A stretch of DNA of 29,876 nt from Pseudomonadota bacterium (GCA_963205525.1 CAUJJP010000136.1:1-29876), one strand, 5' to 3'; counted from the first letter of the stretch, positions 14,958 through 24,021 are shown. The notes: a model not told the origin generated them from the sequence alone. Made by a program: numbers and translations.

Positions 14958-17663
14958 ATGTCCGCTGTGCCGAGCAAACTGCATGCGCTCGCCGCTCCCG
15001 ATGCCGACGAGGTGGAAACCCGCGAGTGGCTGGACGCGCTGGCCGCGCTGATCCAGGCCGAAGGCCGCGAGCGCGCGCATTTCATCCTCGAGCACTTGCT
15101 GGAGGAGGCGCGCGTGCACGGCATCGACATGCCGCTGTCGGCGACCACCGGCTACGTCAACACCATCGAGCCCGAGGACGAGGCCAAGAGCCCCGGCAAC
15201 CTCGAGCTGGAGGGCCGGCTGCGCGCCTACATGCGCTGGAACGCGATGGCGATGGTGGTCAAGGCCAACCGCCTGCACCCGGCCGATGGAGGCGATCTGG
15301 GCGGCCACATCAGCAGCTTCGCCAGCCTGGCGCACATGCTGGCCGCCGGCTTCAACCACTTCTGGCACGCCGAGAGCGCGGACCACGGCGGCGACCTGCT
15401 GTACCTGCAGGGCCACAGCGCACCGGGCATCTACGCACGCGCCTTCATGGAGGGCCGGCTGACCGAGGACCAGCTGCTGCACTTCCGCCAGGAGGTGGGC
15501 GGGCGCGGACTGTCGAGCTACCCGCACCCCAAGCTGATGCCCGAGTTCTGGCAGTTCCCCACCGTCAGCATGGGCCTGGGGCCGCTGATGTCGATCTACC
15601 AGGCGCGCTTCCTCAAGTACCTGCACGCGCGCGGCATCGCCGACACCGCCAGGCGCAAGGTCTGGGTCTTCCTCGGCGACGGCGAGATGGACGAACCCGA
15701 AAGCCTGGGCGCGATCAGCCTGGCGGCGCGCGAGAAGCTGGACAACCTGGTGTTCGTCATCAACTGCAACCTGCAGCGGCTGGATGGCCCGGTGCGCGGC
15801 AACGGCAAGATCATCCAGGAGCTCGAAGGCGAGTTCCGCGGCTCGGGCTGGAACGTGATCAAACTGATCTGGGGCAGCAACTGGGACCCGCTGCTGGCCA
15901 AGGACAAGGATCGTGCGCTGCGCAAGATCATGCTGGAGACGCTGGACGGCGACTACCAGGCCTTCAAGGCGAACGACGGCGCGCACGTGCGCAAGCACTT
16001 CTTCGGCCGTGACCCGCGCACCCTGGAGATGGTGGCGCGCATGAGCGACGAGCAGATCTGGAGCCTGCGCCGCGGCGGCCACGACGCGGCCAAGGTCTAC
16101 GCCGCCTTCCACGCCGCCAACGCCCACCAGGGCTATCCCACCGTGATCCTGCTCAAGACCGTCAAGGGCTGGGGCCTGGGGCGCGCCGGCGAGGGCAAGA
16201 ACACCGCCCACCAGGCCAAGAAGCTGAGCGACGACGACATCCGCTACTTCCGCGACCGCTTCAACATCCCGATCTCCGACGCCGACCTGCCGAGCATTCC
16301 GTTCTACCGGCCGGCCGACGACACGCCGGAGATGCAATACCTGCACGCGCGGCGCAAGGCGCTGGGCGGCTACCTGCCCAAGCGCCGCACGCGCGCCGAC
16401 GAGCAGCTGCCGCTGCCGCCGCTGGAGACCTTCAAGGCGGTGCTGGACCCGACCGCTGAAGGCCGCGAGATCAGCACCACGCAGGCCTTCGTGCGCTTCC
16501 TGACCCAGCTCCTGCGCGACAAGGAGCTCGGCCCGCGCGCGGTGCCCATCCTGGTCGACGAGGCGCGCACCTTCGGCATGGAAGGCCTGTTCCGCCAGAT
16601 CGGCATCTACAACCCCGCGGGCCAGAAGTACACCCCGGTCGACAAGGACCAGGTCATGTACTACCGCGAGGACAAGGCGGGCCAGATCCTGCAGGAAGGC
16701 ATCAACGAGCCCGGCGGCATGGCGAGCTGGATCGCGGCGGCGACCTCGTACTCGACGAACAACCGCATCATGCTGCCGTTCTACATCTACTACTCGATGT
16801 TCGGCTTCCAGCGCTTCGGCGACCTCGCCTGGGCCGCGGGCGACATGCAGGCGCGCGGCTTCATCCTCGGCGGCACCAGCGGGCGCACCACGCTCAACGG
16901 CGCGGGCCTGCAGCACGAGGACGGGCACAGCCAGGTCCAGGCCGGCCTGATCCCGAACTGCATCAGCTACGACCCCAGCTTCGCCCACGAGGTGGGGGTG
17001 ATCCTGCACCACGGCCTGGAGCGCATGGTGGTCAAGCAGGACAACGTCTACTTCTACATCACCCTGCTCAACGAGAACTACGCCATGCCCGGCCTGCGCC
17101 CCGGCACCGAGGAGCAGATCATCAAGGGCATGTACCTGCTGGAGGAGGGCGCGCGCCGCACGCCGCGCGTGAACCTGCTGGGCAGCGGCAGCATCCTGCG
17201 CGAGAGCATCGCCGCGCGCGCGCTGCTGGAGTCCGACTGGGGCGTGGCCGCCAACGTCTGGAGCTGCACCAGCTTCAACCAGCTCGCGCGCGAGGGCCAG
17301 GACTGCGAGCGCTGGAACCTGCTGCACCCGACCGCTGAGGCGCGCGTGCCCTACGTGACGCAGCAGCTCGCGGCGCACGCCGGGCCGGTGGTGGCGAGCA
17401 CCGACTACCTGAAGAACTACGCCGAGCAGATCCGCGCCTTCATCCCCAAGGGTCGCGCCTTCAAGGTGCTGGGCACCGACGGTTTCGGGCGCAGCGACTT
17501 CCGCACCCGGCTGCGCGAGCACTTCGAGATCGACCGCCACTACATCGTGGTGGCGGCGCTGAAGGCGCTCGCCGACGAGGGCACGGTGCCGCTGTCCAAG
17601 GTCGCGGAGGCGATCGCCAGGTACGGCATCCAGGCCGACAAGATCAACCCGCTGTACGCCTGA
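14958..17663 (+). CDS. aceE: Pyruvate dehydrogenase E1, homodimeric type
   Basis: A 901-residue thiamine-diphosphate enzyme that decarboxylates pyruvate and reductively acetylates the lipoyl groups of E2. The length matches the homodimeric AceE of proteobacteria. The ThDP motif runs from GDG (240-242, in FLGDGEMDEPES) to the VINCN segment about 27 residues later. Other family stretches are GLSSYPHPKLMPEFWQFPTVSMGLGP, KTVKGWGLG, GRTTLNGAGLQHEDGHS and the C-terminal GTDGFGRSD. The ATG at 14958 is preceded by AAGGAGACAAGA. First gene of the PDH operon; aceF starts 27 bases after the stop. Membership of the complex is certain from order and sequence. Confidence 0.98.
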   Translation: MSAVPSKLHALAAPDADEVETREWLDALAALIQAEGRERAHFILEHLLEEARVHGIDMPLSATTGYVNTIEPEDEAKSPGNLELEGRLRAYMRWNAMAMVVKANRLHPADGGDLGGHISSFASLAHMLAAGFNHFWHAESADHGGDLLYLQGHSAPGIYARAFMEGRLTEDQLLHFRQEVGGRGLSSYPHPKLMPEFWQFPTVSMGLGPLMSIYQARFLKYLHARGIADTARRKVWVFLGDGEMDEPESLGAISLAAREKLDNLVFVINCNLQRLDGPVRGNGKIIQELEGEFRGSGWNVIKLIWGSNWDPLLAKDKDRALRKIMLETLDGDYQAFKANDGAHVRKHFFGRDPRTLEMVARMSDEQIWSLRRGGHDAAKVYAAFHAANAHQGYPTVILLKTVKGWGLGRAGEGKNTAHQAKKLSDDDIRYFRDRFNIPISDADLPSIPFYRPADDTPEMQYLHARRKALGGYLPKRRTRADEQLPLPPLETFKAVLDPTAEGREISTTQAFVRFLTQLLRDKELGPRAVPILVDEARTFGMEGLFRQIGIYNPAGQKYTPVDKDQVMYYREDKAGQILQEGINEPGGMASWIAAATSYSTNNRIMLPFYIYYSMFGFQRFGDLAWAAGDMQARGFILGGTSGRTTLNGAGLQHEDGHSQVQAGLIPNCISYDPSFAHEVGVILHHGLERMVVKQDNVYFYITLLNENYAMPGLRPGTEEQIIKGMYLLEEGARRTPRVNLLGSGSILRESIAARALLESDWGVAANVWSCTSFNQLAREGQDCERWNLLHPTAEARVPYVTQQLAAHAGPVVASTDYLKNYAEQIRAFIPKGRAFKVLGTDGFGRSDFRTRLREHFEIDRHYIVVAALKALADEGTVPLSKVAEAIARYGIQADKINPLYA

Positions 17664-17690
17664 GCACAACGAGATCGGAGACGACAAGCC

Positions 17691-19403
17691 ATGGCAATGG
17701 TCGAAGTCAGGGTCCCGGACATCGGGGACTTCAAGGAGGTCGCGGTCATCGAGCTGCTGGTCAAGCCGGGCGACACGGTGGCGGTCGAGCAAAGCCTGAT
17801 CACGGTGGAGAGCGACAAGGCGTCGATGGAGATCCCGTCCTCGCACGCCGGCGTGCTGCGCGAGCTGCGCGTGTCGCTGGGCGACAAGGTGGGCGAGGGC
17901 AGCGTGCTGGCGCTGGTGGAGACCGCAGCGGCGGCGGCGGCCGTGCCTCCCTTCACCGCGGCCACCGCGGCCACTGCGGCCGCTGCGCCCGCCCCCTCCG
18001 CCGCCTCCGCCGCGCCCGCGCTGCCCGCCGGTGCGGCGCCGGCTGCCACTGCGCCGGCCGCGCCCGCGCCTTCCAGCGGCGCGCCGATCGAGGTCCGGGT
18101 GCCCGACATCGGCGACTTCAAGGACGTGGCCGTGATCGAGGTGATGGTCAAGCCGGGCGACACGGTGCGCGCCGAGCAGAGCCTGATCACGGTGGAGAGC
18201 GACAAGGCCTCGATGGAGATCCCGTCCTCGCACGCCGGCACGGTGCGCGAGCTGCGGGTTGCGCTCGGCGAGCGCATCAGCCAGGGCTCGGTGATCCTGC
18301 TGCTCGCGCCGGATGCCGCTGGCGAGCCGGTGCCAACCGCCGCGCCGACGGCGCCGGCTGCGGTGGCGCCGGTGGCAGCCGGCACAGCGGTGGCGCCCGC
18401 CGCGCCGGTTCTGGCGGCTGCGCCGGTGGCCGCTGCCCTCGCCGCCACCACGGTGCCTGTTGCCGCCGGCACGCTGGCGCACGCCTCGCCCTCGGTACGC
18501 CGCTTCGCGCGCGAACTGGGCGTGCCGCTGGCGCAGGTGGCGCCCAGCGGGCCCAAGGGCCGCATCCTGCACGCCGACGTGCAGGCCCACGTCAAGGGCG
18601 TGATCGCCGCTGCGGCGCGCCAGGCCAGCGCACCGGCCGTGTCTGGCGCCGTACCCGGCGTGGCCGCTGGCAGCTTCCCCGGCCTGTTGCCCTGGCCGCA
18701 GGTGGACTTCGGCAAGTTCGGTCCCGTCGAGCGGCGCGACCTCTCGCGCATCAAGAAGATCAGCGGCGCCAACCTGCACCGCAACTGGGTCCTCATTCCC
18801 CACGTCACCAACCACGACGACGCCGACATCACCGAGCTGGAGGCGTTCCGGGTCCAGCTCAACCAGGAGCAGGCGGGCGTCAAGGTCACCATGCTCGCCT
18901 TCATGATCAAGGCGGCGGTGGCGGCGCTGCAGAAGTTTCCCGAGTTCAACGCCAGCCTGGACGGCGAGCAGCTGGTGCTGAAGAAGTACTTCCACATCGG
19001 CTTCGCCGCCGACACCCCGAGCGGACTCGTGGTGCCGGTGGTGAAGGACGCCGACAGGAAGGGCATCCTGCAGATCAGCCAGGAGATGGGCGAGCTGGCC
19101 AAGAAGGCGCGCGAGGGCAAGCTCGCGCCGGCCGACATGTCCGGCGGCTGCTTCAGCATCAGCAGCCTCGGGGGCATAGGCGGGCGCTACTTCACGCCCA
19201 TCATCAACGCCCCCGAGGTCGCGATCATGGGTGTGTGCCGCAGCAGCATGGAGCCGCGCTGGGATGGCAAGCAGTTCGCGCCGCGCCTGATCCTGCCGCT
19301 GAGCCTGAGCTGGGACCACCGGGTGATAGACGGCGCGTCGGCGGCGCGCTTCAACGTCTATTTCGCGTCGCTGCTGGCGGACTTCCGCCGCATCGCGCTT
19401 TGA
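17691..19403 (+). CDS. aceF: Pyruvate dehydrogenase E2, dihydrolipoyl acetyltransferase
   Basis: A 570-residue E2 that carries acetyl groups on lipoyl-lysine and transfers them to CoA. Two lipoyl domains (about 4-76 and 133-205) each contain ESDKASME with the lipoylated lysine at K43 and K172. They are joined and followed by Ala/Pro-rich swinging linkers. The peripheral-subunit-binding domain is at about 263-300 ([13 protein letters not shown]...GPKGRI) and the catalytic domain at 335-570 with the HxxxDG motif (H543, D547, in SWDHRVIDG). The ATG at 17691 has GGAG ten bases upstream. The next gene starts 19 bases after the stop. Confidence 0.97.
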   Translation: MAMVEVRVPDIGDFKEVAVIELLVKPGDTVAVEQSLITVESDKASMEIPSSHAGVLRELRVSLGDKVGEGSVLALVETAAAAAAVPPFTAATAATAAAAPAPSAASAAPALPAGAAPAATAPAAPAPSSGAPIEVRVPDIGDFKDVAVIEVMVKPGDTVRAEQSLITVESDKASMEIPSSHAGTVRELRVALGERISQGSVILLLAPDAAGEPVPTAAPTAPAAVAPVAAGTAVAPAAPVLAAAPVAAALAATTVPVAAGTLAHASPSVRRFARELGVPLAQVAPSGPKGRILHADVQAHVKGVIAAAARQASAPAVSGAVPGVAAGSFPGLLPWPQVDFGKFGPVERRDLSRIKKISGANLHRNWVLIPHVTNHDDADITELEAFRVQLNQEQAGVKVTMLAFMIKAAVAALQKFPEFNASLDGEQLVLKKYFHIGFAADTPSGLVVPVVKDADRKGILQISQEMGELAKKAREGKLAPADMSGGCFSISSLGGIGGRYFTPIINAPEVAIMGVCRSSMEPRWDGKQFAPRLILPLSLSWDHRVIDGASAARFNVYFASLLADFRRIAL

Positions 19404-19600
19404 ACGGCCACGGAGACGCACGATGGCCATCATCGAAGTGAAGGTTCCCGACATCGGCGACTTCAAGCAGGTCGCGGTGATCGAGCTGCTGGTCAAGCCG
19501 GGCGACACGGTGCAGCGCGAGCAAAGCCTGATCACGGTGGAGAGCGACAAGGCCTCGATGGAGATTCCCTCTTCCGCCGCCGGGGTCGTGAAGGAGCTCA
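17703..19600 (+). repeat. Three near-identical lipoyl-domain DNA segments
   Basis: Segments at about 17703-17860 and 18090-18245 (aceF) and 19435-19595 (lpdA) are highly alike at DNA level, including runs of more than 20 identical bases around the lipoyl-lysine codon in all three. The coordinates give the outer limits of the family, not one continuous repeat. Confidence 0.8.
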
Positions 19601-21252
19601 GGCTCGCGCTCGGCGACAAGATCTCCGAGGGCTCGACCATCCTGCTGCTGGAAGTCCAGGCGGCCGCTGCCGACGCCGCGCCCACGGTGGCCTCTGCAGC
19701 AGCCCCTGCAGCAGCCCCTGCAGCCGCCCCTGCAGCAGCCCCTGTGGCCGCTGCGACGCCCGTGGCCGCTGTGCCGCCCGTGGCCGCGCCGCAGCCGGCA
19801 GGCCTGGACGCCGACCTCGACTGCGACCTGCTGGTGCTGGGCGCCGGCCCGGGCGGCTATTCGGCGGCCTTCCGCGCCGCCGACCTGGGCATGAAGGTGG
19901 TCCTGGTCGAGCGCTACGCCAGCCTGGGCGGGGTGTGCCTGAACGTGGGCTGCATCCCGAGCAAGGCGCTGCTGCACGTGGCGGCGGTGATGGACGAGGT
20001 CAGGCACTTCGCCGAGCTGGGGGTCGAGTTCGGGGCGCCGCGGATAGACGCCGCGCGGCTGCTCGCGCACAAGGACAAGGTGGTGGCCAAGCTCACCGGC
20101 GGCCTGGCGGCGATGGCGCGCATGCGCAAGCTCACGGTGCTGCGCGGCTACGGCAGCTTCAGCGATCCGCACCACCTGCGGGTCGAGGAGACCGGCGGCA
20201 GCGCCCAGGACAAGACCGGCAAGGTGCAGACCGTGCGCTTCCGGCAGTGCATCGTCGCCGCCGGATCGCAGGCGGTGCGGCTGCCCTTCCTGCCGGACGA
20301 CCCGCGCATCGTCGACTCCACCGGTGCCCTGCAGCTGCGCCAGCTGCCGAAGAAGATGCTCGTCATCGGCGGCGGCATCATCGGCCTGGAGATGGCCACC
20401 GTCTACAGCAGCCTGGGCGCGCGGCTGGACGTGGTGGAGATGATGGACGCGCTGATGCTGGGCGCGGACCGCGACCTGGTGCGCGTGTGGCAGAAGATGA
20501 ACGCGCCGCGCTTCGACCGCATCATGCTCAAGACGCGCACCGTCGCCGCCGAGGCCACGCCGCAGGGCATACGCGTGCGCTTCGAGGGCACCGACGGGCA
20601 GGCCAGCGACGGCTTGTACGACCTCGTGCTGCAGGCCGTGGGCCGCAGCCCGAACGGCCACAAGATCGGCGCAGAGAAGGCCGGGCTGGAAGTCAGCGAG
20701 CGCGGCTTCATCGCCGTCGATGCGCAGATGCGCACCCGGGTGCCGCACATCTTCGCCATCGGCGACATCGTCGGCCAGCCCATGCTGGCGCACAAGGCGG
20801 TGCACGAGGCACACGTGGCGGCGGAGGCGGCGGCCGGACAGAAGTCGTCCTTCGACGCGCGCGTCATCCCGAGCGTGGCCTACACCGACCCCGAGGTCGC
20901 CTGGGTCGGTCTGACCGAGGACGAGGCCAAGGCGCAGGGCATTGCCGTGAGCAAGGGTCTGTTCCCCTGGGCGGCCAGCGGTCGCGCGATCGCCAACGGC
21001 CGCGACGAAGGCTTCACCAAGCTGCTGTTCGACGCCCGGCCCGAGGGCGGGCAGCGCATCCTGGGCGGTGGCATCGTCGGCACCCACGCCGGCGACATGA
21101 TCGGCGAAGTCGCGCTGGCCATCGAGATGGGGGCGGACGCGCTGGACATCGGCAAGACCATCCACCCGCACCCGACCCTGGGCGAGAGCATAGGCATGGC
21201 CGCCGAGGCCGCGCACGGCAGCTGCACCGACTTGCCGCCGGCCCGGCGTTGA
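19423..21252 (+). CDS. lpdA: Dihydrolipoamide dehydrogenase (E3) with N-terminal lipoyl domain
   Basis: A 609-residue FAD enzyme that reoxidises the dihydrolipoyl groups of the complex with NAD+. An N-terminal lipoyl domain (about 4-76, lipoylated K43) precedes a long Ala/Pro linker (about 78-125). The flavoprotein core begins at about 128 with the FAD motif [17 protein letters not shown], the redox disulfide C172/C177 in [12 protein letters not shown], the NAD-binding [10 protein letters not shown] and the C-terminal dimerisation region with HPHPTLGES. The core is the usual size; the extra N-terminus is common in this order and in Neisseria-type PDH operons. ATG 19423 lies behind GGAGACGCACG. 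Last gene of the PDH operon. Confidence 0.97.
   Translation: MAIIEVKVPDIGDFKQVAVIELLVKPGDTVQREQSLITVESDKASMEIPSSAAGVVKELRLALGDKISEGSTILLLEVQAAAADAAPTVASAAAPAAAPAAAPAAAPVAAATPVAAVPPVAAPQPAGLDADLDCDLLVLGAGPGGYSAAFRAADLGMKVVLVERYASLGGVCLNVGCIPSKALLHVAAVMDEVRHFAELGVEFGAPRIDAARLLAHKDKVVAKLTGGLAAMARMRKLTVLRGYGSFSDPHHLRVEETGGSAQDKTGKVQTVRFRQCIVAAGSQAVRLPFLPDDPRIVDSTGALQLRQLPKKMLVIGGGIIGLEMATVYSSLGARLDVVEMMDALMLGADRDLVRVWQKMNAPRFDRIMLKTRTVAAEATPQGIRVRFEGTDGQASDGLYDLVLQAVGRSPNGHKIGAEKAGLEVSERGFIAVDAQMRTRVPHIFAIGDIVGQPMLAHKAVHEAHVAAEAAAGQKSSFDARVIPSVAYTDPEVAWVGLTEDEAKAQGIAVSKGLFPWAASGRAIANGRDEGFTKLLFDARPEGGQRILGGGIVGTHAGDMIGEVALAIEMGADALDIGKTIHPHPTLGESIGMAAEAAHGSCTDLPPARR
19696..19743 (+). repeat. 12-bp tandem repeat in the lpdA linker, four units
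   Basis: GCAGCAGCCCCT at 19696, 19708 and 19732, and GCAGCCGCCCCT at 19720. They encode A-A-P-A-type linker peptide, so length changes would be tolerated. Confidence 0.85.
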
Positions 21253-21351
21253 TGGCGTTGTCGGCGGCGACCGCGACCGCCGCATCGACGACGGCCGGCG
21301 TGCGCCGACGCCGAGCGCGGCCGGCACGCACCGGCGCTGGCGGCGCGCCGT

Positions 21352-21798
21352 TCAGCTGCGGCCGAGTTCGGCCGCCAGCCGGTCCAGGTTCTGCTCGTTG
21401 CTCGGCGCGCACAGCGGCGCCATGCGCGCGCAGGTCTCGGGGTCGGGAAAGGTCTGGCGCCAGCCCAGGCGGGTGCCGCCATCCTGCGGCGCCAGCGTCA
21501 GCGCGAGCTCGAACCAGTGCAGGTTCAGGTGCTCGATCACGACCAGACGCTCGTTTTCGATCGCGGTGAAGCGACAGACGTTGGGCCAGTCCTTGCCGTC
21601 GGGTCCGTGCAGGGTGAAGACCCATTCGCCGCCGGGGCGGAAGTCGAAGCGCTGGAAGCTGCTGCGGAAGTCCTTCGGCCCCCACCAGCGCGCCAGCCGC
21701 TGCGGGTCGGAGATGGCGGCGAACACCGCCGCCGGTGCGGCGGCGAGCACGCGCGCCGTGCACAGGGCGCGGATCTCTTCTCGGGGAAAGCTGCTCAT
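21352..21798 (-). CDS. SRPBCC/AHSA1-domain protein
   Basis: A 148-residue small protein of the START-like SRPBCC superfamily (AHSA1/Aha1-C-like branch). The N-terminal strand is followed by APAAVFAAISDPQRLARWWGPKDFRSSF, then FRPGGEWVFTLHGPDGKDW, the characteristic pattern of the hydrophobic ligand cavity fold. The ATG at 21798 is used because longer in-frame starts (to 21930) translate tandem repeat DNA as Arg-rich sequence. Function is unknown; such proteins often lie beside VOC proteins and small regulators. It is separated from the lpdA stop by 99 bases of GC-rich DNA in which I see no clear feature. Confidence 0.85.
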   Translation of the reverse strand: MSSFPREEIRALCTARVLAAAPAAVFAAISDPQRLARWWGPKDFRSSFQRFDFRPGGEWVFTLHGPDGKDWPNVCRFTAIENERLVVIEHLNLHWFELALTLAPQDGGTRLGWRQTFPDPETCARMAPLCAPSNEQNLDRLAAELGRS

Positions 21799-21885
21799 GG
21801 TCTGGCTTCTTCGAGGGGATGAATGCCGCTGGCGCGTACGGCGGCCTGATCGTGACGGCGGTGCTGCGCTGCGGGCGGCGGCGGC

Positions 21886-21976
21886 GACCGTCCACCCTGG
21901 CCGTCCACCCTGACCGTGATCTCCGGCCATCAGCCCCGGCCATCAGCCCCGGCCATCAGCTCCGGCCAGCAGCCCC
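21886..21976 (+). repeat. 13-bp tandem repeat, seven imperfect units
   Basis: Seven head-to-tail 13-mers: GACCGTCCACCCT, GGCCGTCCACCCT, GACCGTGATCTCC, GGCCATCAGCCCC twice, GGCCATCAGCTCC and GGCCAGCAGCCCC. They lie between the SRPBCC gene start and the truncated VOC reading frame, and overlap the last part of the latter. Confidence 0.85.
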
Positions 21977-22040
21977 GGCGCGCGGCCTCTTCGGCGCCGC
22001 GGTCGAACCACAGGCAGACGGGGTTCCTGGCGTGCGTCAT
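21930..22040 (-). pseudogene. 5' remnant of a VOC/PhnB-like gene
   Basis: A 36-codon frame from ATG 22040 begins M-T-H-A-R-N and continues PVCLWFDRGAEEAAR, the start of PhnB/YjdN-like VOC proteins (family pattern: CLWFD..AEEAA.FY). After about 18 codons the similarity stops abruptly and the frame runs into the 13-bp repeat and ends at 21930. No further VOC sequence is found in any frame down to the next gene. It sits in the same orientation between two SRPBCC genes, 20 bases after the stop of the upstream one. I read it as a gene mostly deleted, with only its first codons left. A short real peptide is possible but unlikely. Confidence 0.6.
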
Positions 22041-22060
22041 CTGGCAGCTCCGGCGTTGGA

Positions 22061-22531
22061 TCAACCCGGGATCTCGGGCTCGACGAGTGCGGCGAGCTGG
22101 GCCAGCGATTCCTGCCAGCCCAGGTAGCACATCTCGAGCGGGATCGCCTGCGGGATGCCGGCCTGCGTGATGTGCAGCTCGGTGCCGCAACTCACCGCGC
22201 GCAGGCGCACCGTCACCTCCAGCGTGCCTGGCAGATTCGGGTCTTCGAAGCGATCGGTGTAGCGCAGCAGCGCGTCGGGAAGCAGTTCCAGGTACTCACC
22301 CCCGAAGGCGTGCTCATGGCCGCTGCCGAAGTGGCGAAAGGAGATCCGGAAGCTGCCGCCGACGCGCGCATCCAGGTGCCGGACCTCGGCAGTGAAGCCG
22401 CCCGGTGGCAGCCACTTGGCGAGCGCGGAAGCCTCGGTGAAGGCGCGGAAGACCTTGTGCGGCGGGCAGCGCAGCACGCGGTGCAGGCGGACCGTGCGGT
22501 CTGCCGTCGGGGAGGGGTCGGGGTGCGGCAT
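22061..22531 (-). CDS. SRPBCC/AHSA1-domain protein
   Basis: A 156-residue SRPBCC-superfamily protein. Conserved pattern: RTVRLHRVLRCPPHKVFRAF, LAKWLPPGGFTAEV, GGSFRISF, YTDRFEDPNLPGTLEVTV, and the C-terminal CYLGWQESLAQLAALVEP. It is clearly related in fold to, but distinct in sequence from, the protein at 21352-21798. The start at 22531 (M-P-H-P-D) is chosen because the family begins about here; an ATG at 22582 would add 17 Pro/Arg-rich residues. No strong Shine-Dalgarno is seen for either. It lies between the VOC gene upstream and the VOC remnant downstream, suggesting one transcript. Ligand unknown. Confidence 0.85.
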   Translation of the reverse strand: MPHPDPSPTADRTVRLHRVLRCPPHKVFRAFTEASALAKWLPPGGFTAEVRHLDARVGGSFRISFRHFGSGHEHAFGGEYLELLPDALLRYTDRFEDPNLPGTLEVTVRLRAVSCGTELHITQAGIPQAIPLEMCYLGWQESLAQLAALVEPEIPG

Positions 22532-22610
22532 CGGGGTGGGCGGCAGGGGCCGGGTGCGGCGACTCGGAGCCTGTGACGGCATGCATCATGCGCGGGCACG
22601 ATTCATATCT

Positions 22611-23057
22611 TCACAGGCTCTCAGCCTGGTCCACGACGTTGATCATCCACGGGGTGCCGAAGCGATCGCGCACCATGCCGAAGCCCGGCGACCACCAGGT
22701 GGCGGCAAAGGGCATCACGGTGCTGCCGCCCTGCGCCAGGGCGTCGAACAAGCGCCGTCCCTCGGCCACGTCGACCGCGGGAATCGAGACCCACAGACCG
22801 CGCGCGGGTTCGTAGCCGCCGCAACTCGGGTCCGCGCCCGGCATCGCGTCCGAACCCATCAGCGACTGCTCCTTGATCTGCAGGTGCATGTGCATGATGC
22901 GCTTGCGCGCCGACTCGGGAATCGGCGGTCTGCCCTCGTCGGGCGGCATGTCGCCGAACTCGCCCTGGTAGACGATGGTGCCGCCGAACAGCCGGGCGTA
23001 GAAGGCAAAGGCCTCGGCGCACTGGCCGTCGAAGTTCAGGTAGGGGACGAACTGCAT
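22611..23057 (-). CDS. VOC-family protein, PhnB-like
   Basis: A 148-residue vicinal-oxygen-chelate (glyoxalase/bleomycin-resistance fold) protein of the PhnB/YjdN branch. It opens MQFVPYLNFDGQCAEAFAFY, followed by LFGGTI, and shows the paired beta-alpha-beta-beta-beta modules ending WWSPGFGMVRDRFGTPWMIN. PhnB-type proteins lack a settled function and mostly have no demonstrated metal catalysis. It is the first gene of the minus-strand cluster and is divergent from the TetR gene, which is a natural candidate for its regulator. Confidence 0.9.
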   Translation of the reverse strand: MQFVPYLNFDGQCAEAFAFYARLFGGTIVYQGEFGDMPPDEGRPPIPESARKRIMHMHLQIKEQSLMGSDAMPGADPSCGGYEPARGLWVSIPAVDVAEGRRLFDALAQGGSTVMPFAATWWSPGFGMVRDRFGTPWMINVVDQAESL

Positions 23058-23217
23058 CGCGGTCTCCGGCTGGTGTGACGAAACGCCCGGTTCAGGGACT
23101 CACGCGGCGTGCCGGCAGCCCCACCGACGGTCGATGAACGCAGCCCTGATTCAGCTCAAATGTGGACGCCGTTCACTTATCCTAGACTCCGATGTGGATG
23201 GTGTCCACAATTTTTCG
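23058..23217. promoter_or_regulatory. Divergent control region between VOC and TetR genes
   Basis: This 160-base gap contains an AT-richer patch (about 23141-23217). The clearest signal is an inverted repeat TGTGGATGGTGTCCACA (23193-23209; arms TGTGGA/TCCACA), directly before the TetR start codon. A further TGTGGAC half-site lies at 23161-23167, 32 bases (about three helical turns) away. A TAGACT at 23183-23188 is a possible plus-strand -10. An operator for the TetR protein itself is the natural inference. Confidence 0.5.
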
Positions 23218-24021
23218 ATGACTTCCGTGCCCCCGGTTCCAGCGCCGCCGCGGCGCAGCTATCGCCACGGCGACCTGCGGCAAGCCCTGCTCGACGCTGG
23301 GGTCGCGCTGGCGCGCGAGGGCGGTCCGCAGGCGGTGGTGCTGCGCGAGGCCACGCGCCGAGCCGGGGTGGTGCCCAACGCCGCCTACCGCCACTTCGCC
23401 AACCACCAGGCGCTGCTGGAAGCGGTGCGCGTGCAGGCCCTGGCGATGCTGGCACGGGCGATCGAGGCGCAGCTCGCGGCGGCGCAGCGCGTGCGCGACC
23501 CGCAGCGGCGTGCACGCGCCGTCTTGCGCGCGATGGGCCTGGGCTATCTGGGATTCGCGCGCGCGCAGCCGGGGCTGTTTCGAACCGCATTCGCGGCCCG
23601 CGCGTTCGGGCTCGCCGAGCCCGCGACCGCGGACATGGCGCCGCGCGGCGCCAGCGGGCTGGACCCCTATGAGCTCCTTGGCAGCGCGCTGGACGGTCTG
23701 GTCGCCGCCGGCCTGCTGCCCGCGGCGCAGCGTCCCGGGGCCGAGTTCATGGCCTGGTCGGCGGTGCACGGGATGGCGCTGCTGATGCTGGACGGGCCGC
23801 TGCGCGAGCTGGACGAGGCGGCATTCCTGTGCCTTGCCGAGCGCCTGGTGGCGATGGTCGAGCAGGGCTTGACGGCGCCGATTGGAATCCGACACCGCCC
23901 CGTACCCCAGGAGGCGCCCCAGCGGGCGCCCCAGGATGCGCCCCGGGAGGCGCCCCAGGAGTTGCGCCAGGCGGGCGACGAGGCGGCGCCAAGCCTCATC
24001 GCTCAGGTGCGCTTGGCGTAG
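23218..24021 (+). CDS. TetR-family transcriptional regulator
   Basis: A 267-residue regulator. The N-terminal DNA-binding domain (about 14-62) shows SYRHGDLRQALLDAGVALAREGG and the HTH LREATRRAGVVPNAAYRHFANHQALLEAV, typical of TetR proteins with a TetR_C-type ligand domain (WHG-like) behind it. An ATG 28 codons upstream would translate the operator-like region, so 23218 is chosen. The last 40 or so residues (after about 227) are a Pro/Gln/Glu/Arg tail encoded by a 12-bp tandem repeat and are unlike a normal TetR end. The 3' end overlaps the convergent HiPIP gene by 19 bases. Probable role: self-repression and control of the divergent VOC/SRPBCC cluster. Confidence 0.88.
   Translation: MTSVPPVPAPPRRSYRHGDLRQALLDAGVALAREGGPQAVVLREATRRAGVVPNAAYRHFANHQALLEAVRVQALAMLARAIEAQLAAAQRVRDPQRRARAVLRAMGLGYLGFARAQPGLFRTAFAARAFGLAEPATADMAPRGASGLDPYELLGSALDGLVAAGLLPAAQRPGAEFMAWSAVHGMALLMLDGPLRELDEAAFLCLAERLVAMVEQGLTAPIGIRHRPVPQEAPQRAPQDAPREAPQELRQAGDEAAPSLIAQVRLA
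23905..23964 (+). repeat. 12-bp in-frame tandem repeat in the TetR gene tail, five units
   Basis: Units CCCCAGGAGGCG, CCCCAGCGGGCG, CCCCAGGATGCG, CCCCGGGAGGCG and CCCCAGGAGTTG encode a four-residue period (A-P-Q-E, with changes). The array lies after the normal end of TetR homology. Confidence 0.85.

Noticed and set aside
14889..19685. Very long minus-strand open frame opposite aceE, aceF and lpdA
   Set aside because: It mirrors three certain genes in high-GC DNA; its translation is Ala/Arg/His/Val-rich low-complexity shadow with no family pattern.
21253..21351. Terminator hairpin after lpdA
   Set aside because: Several GC-rich partial inverted repeats exist but none longer than about five pairs without mismatch, and there is no T-run.
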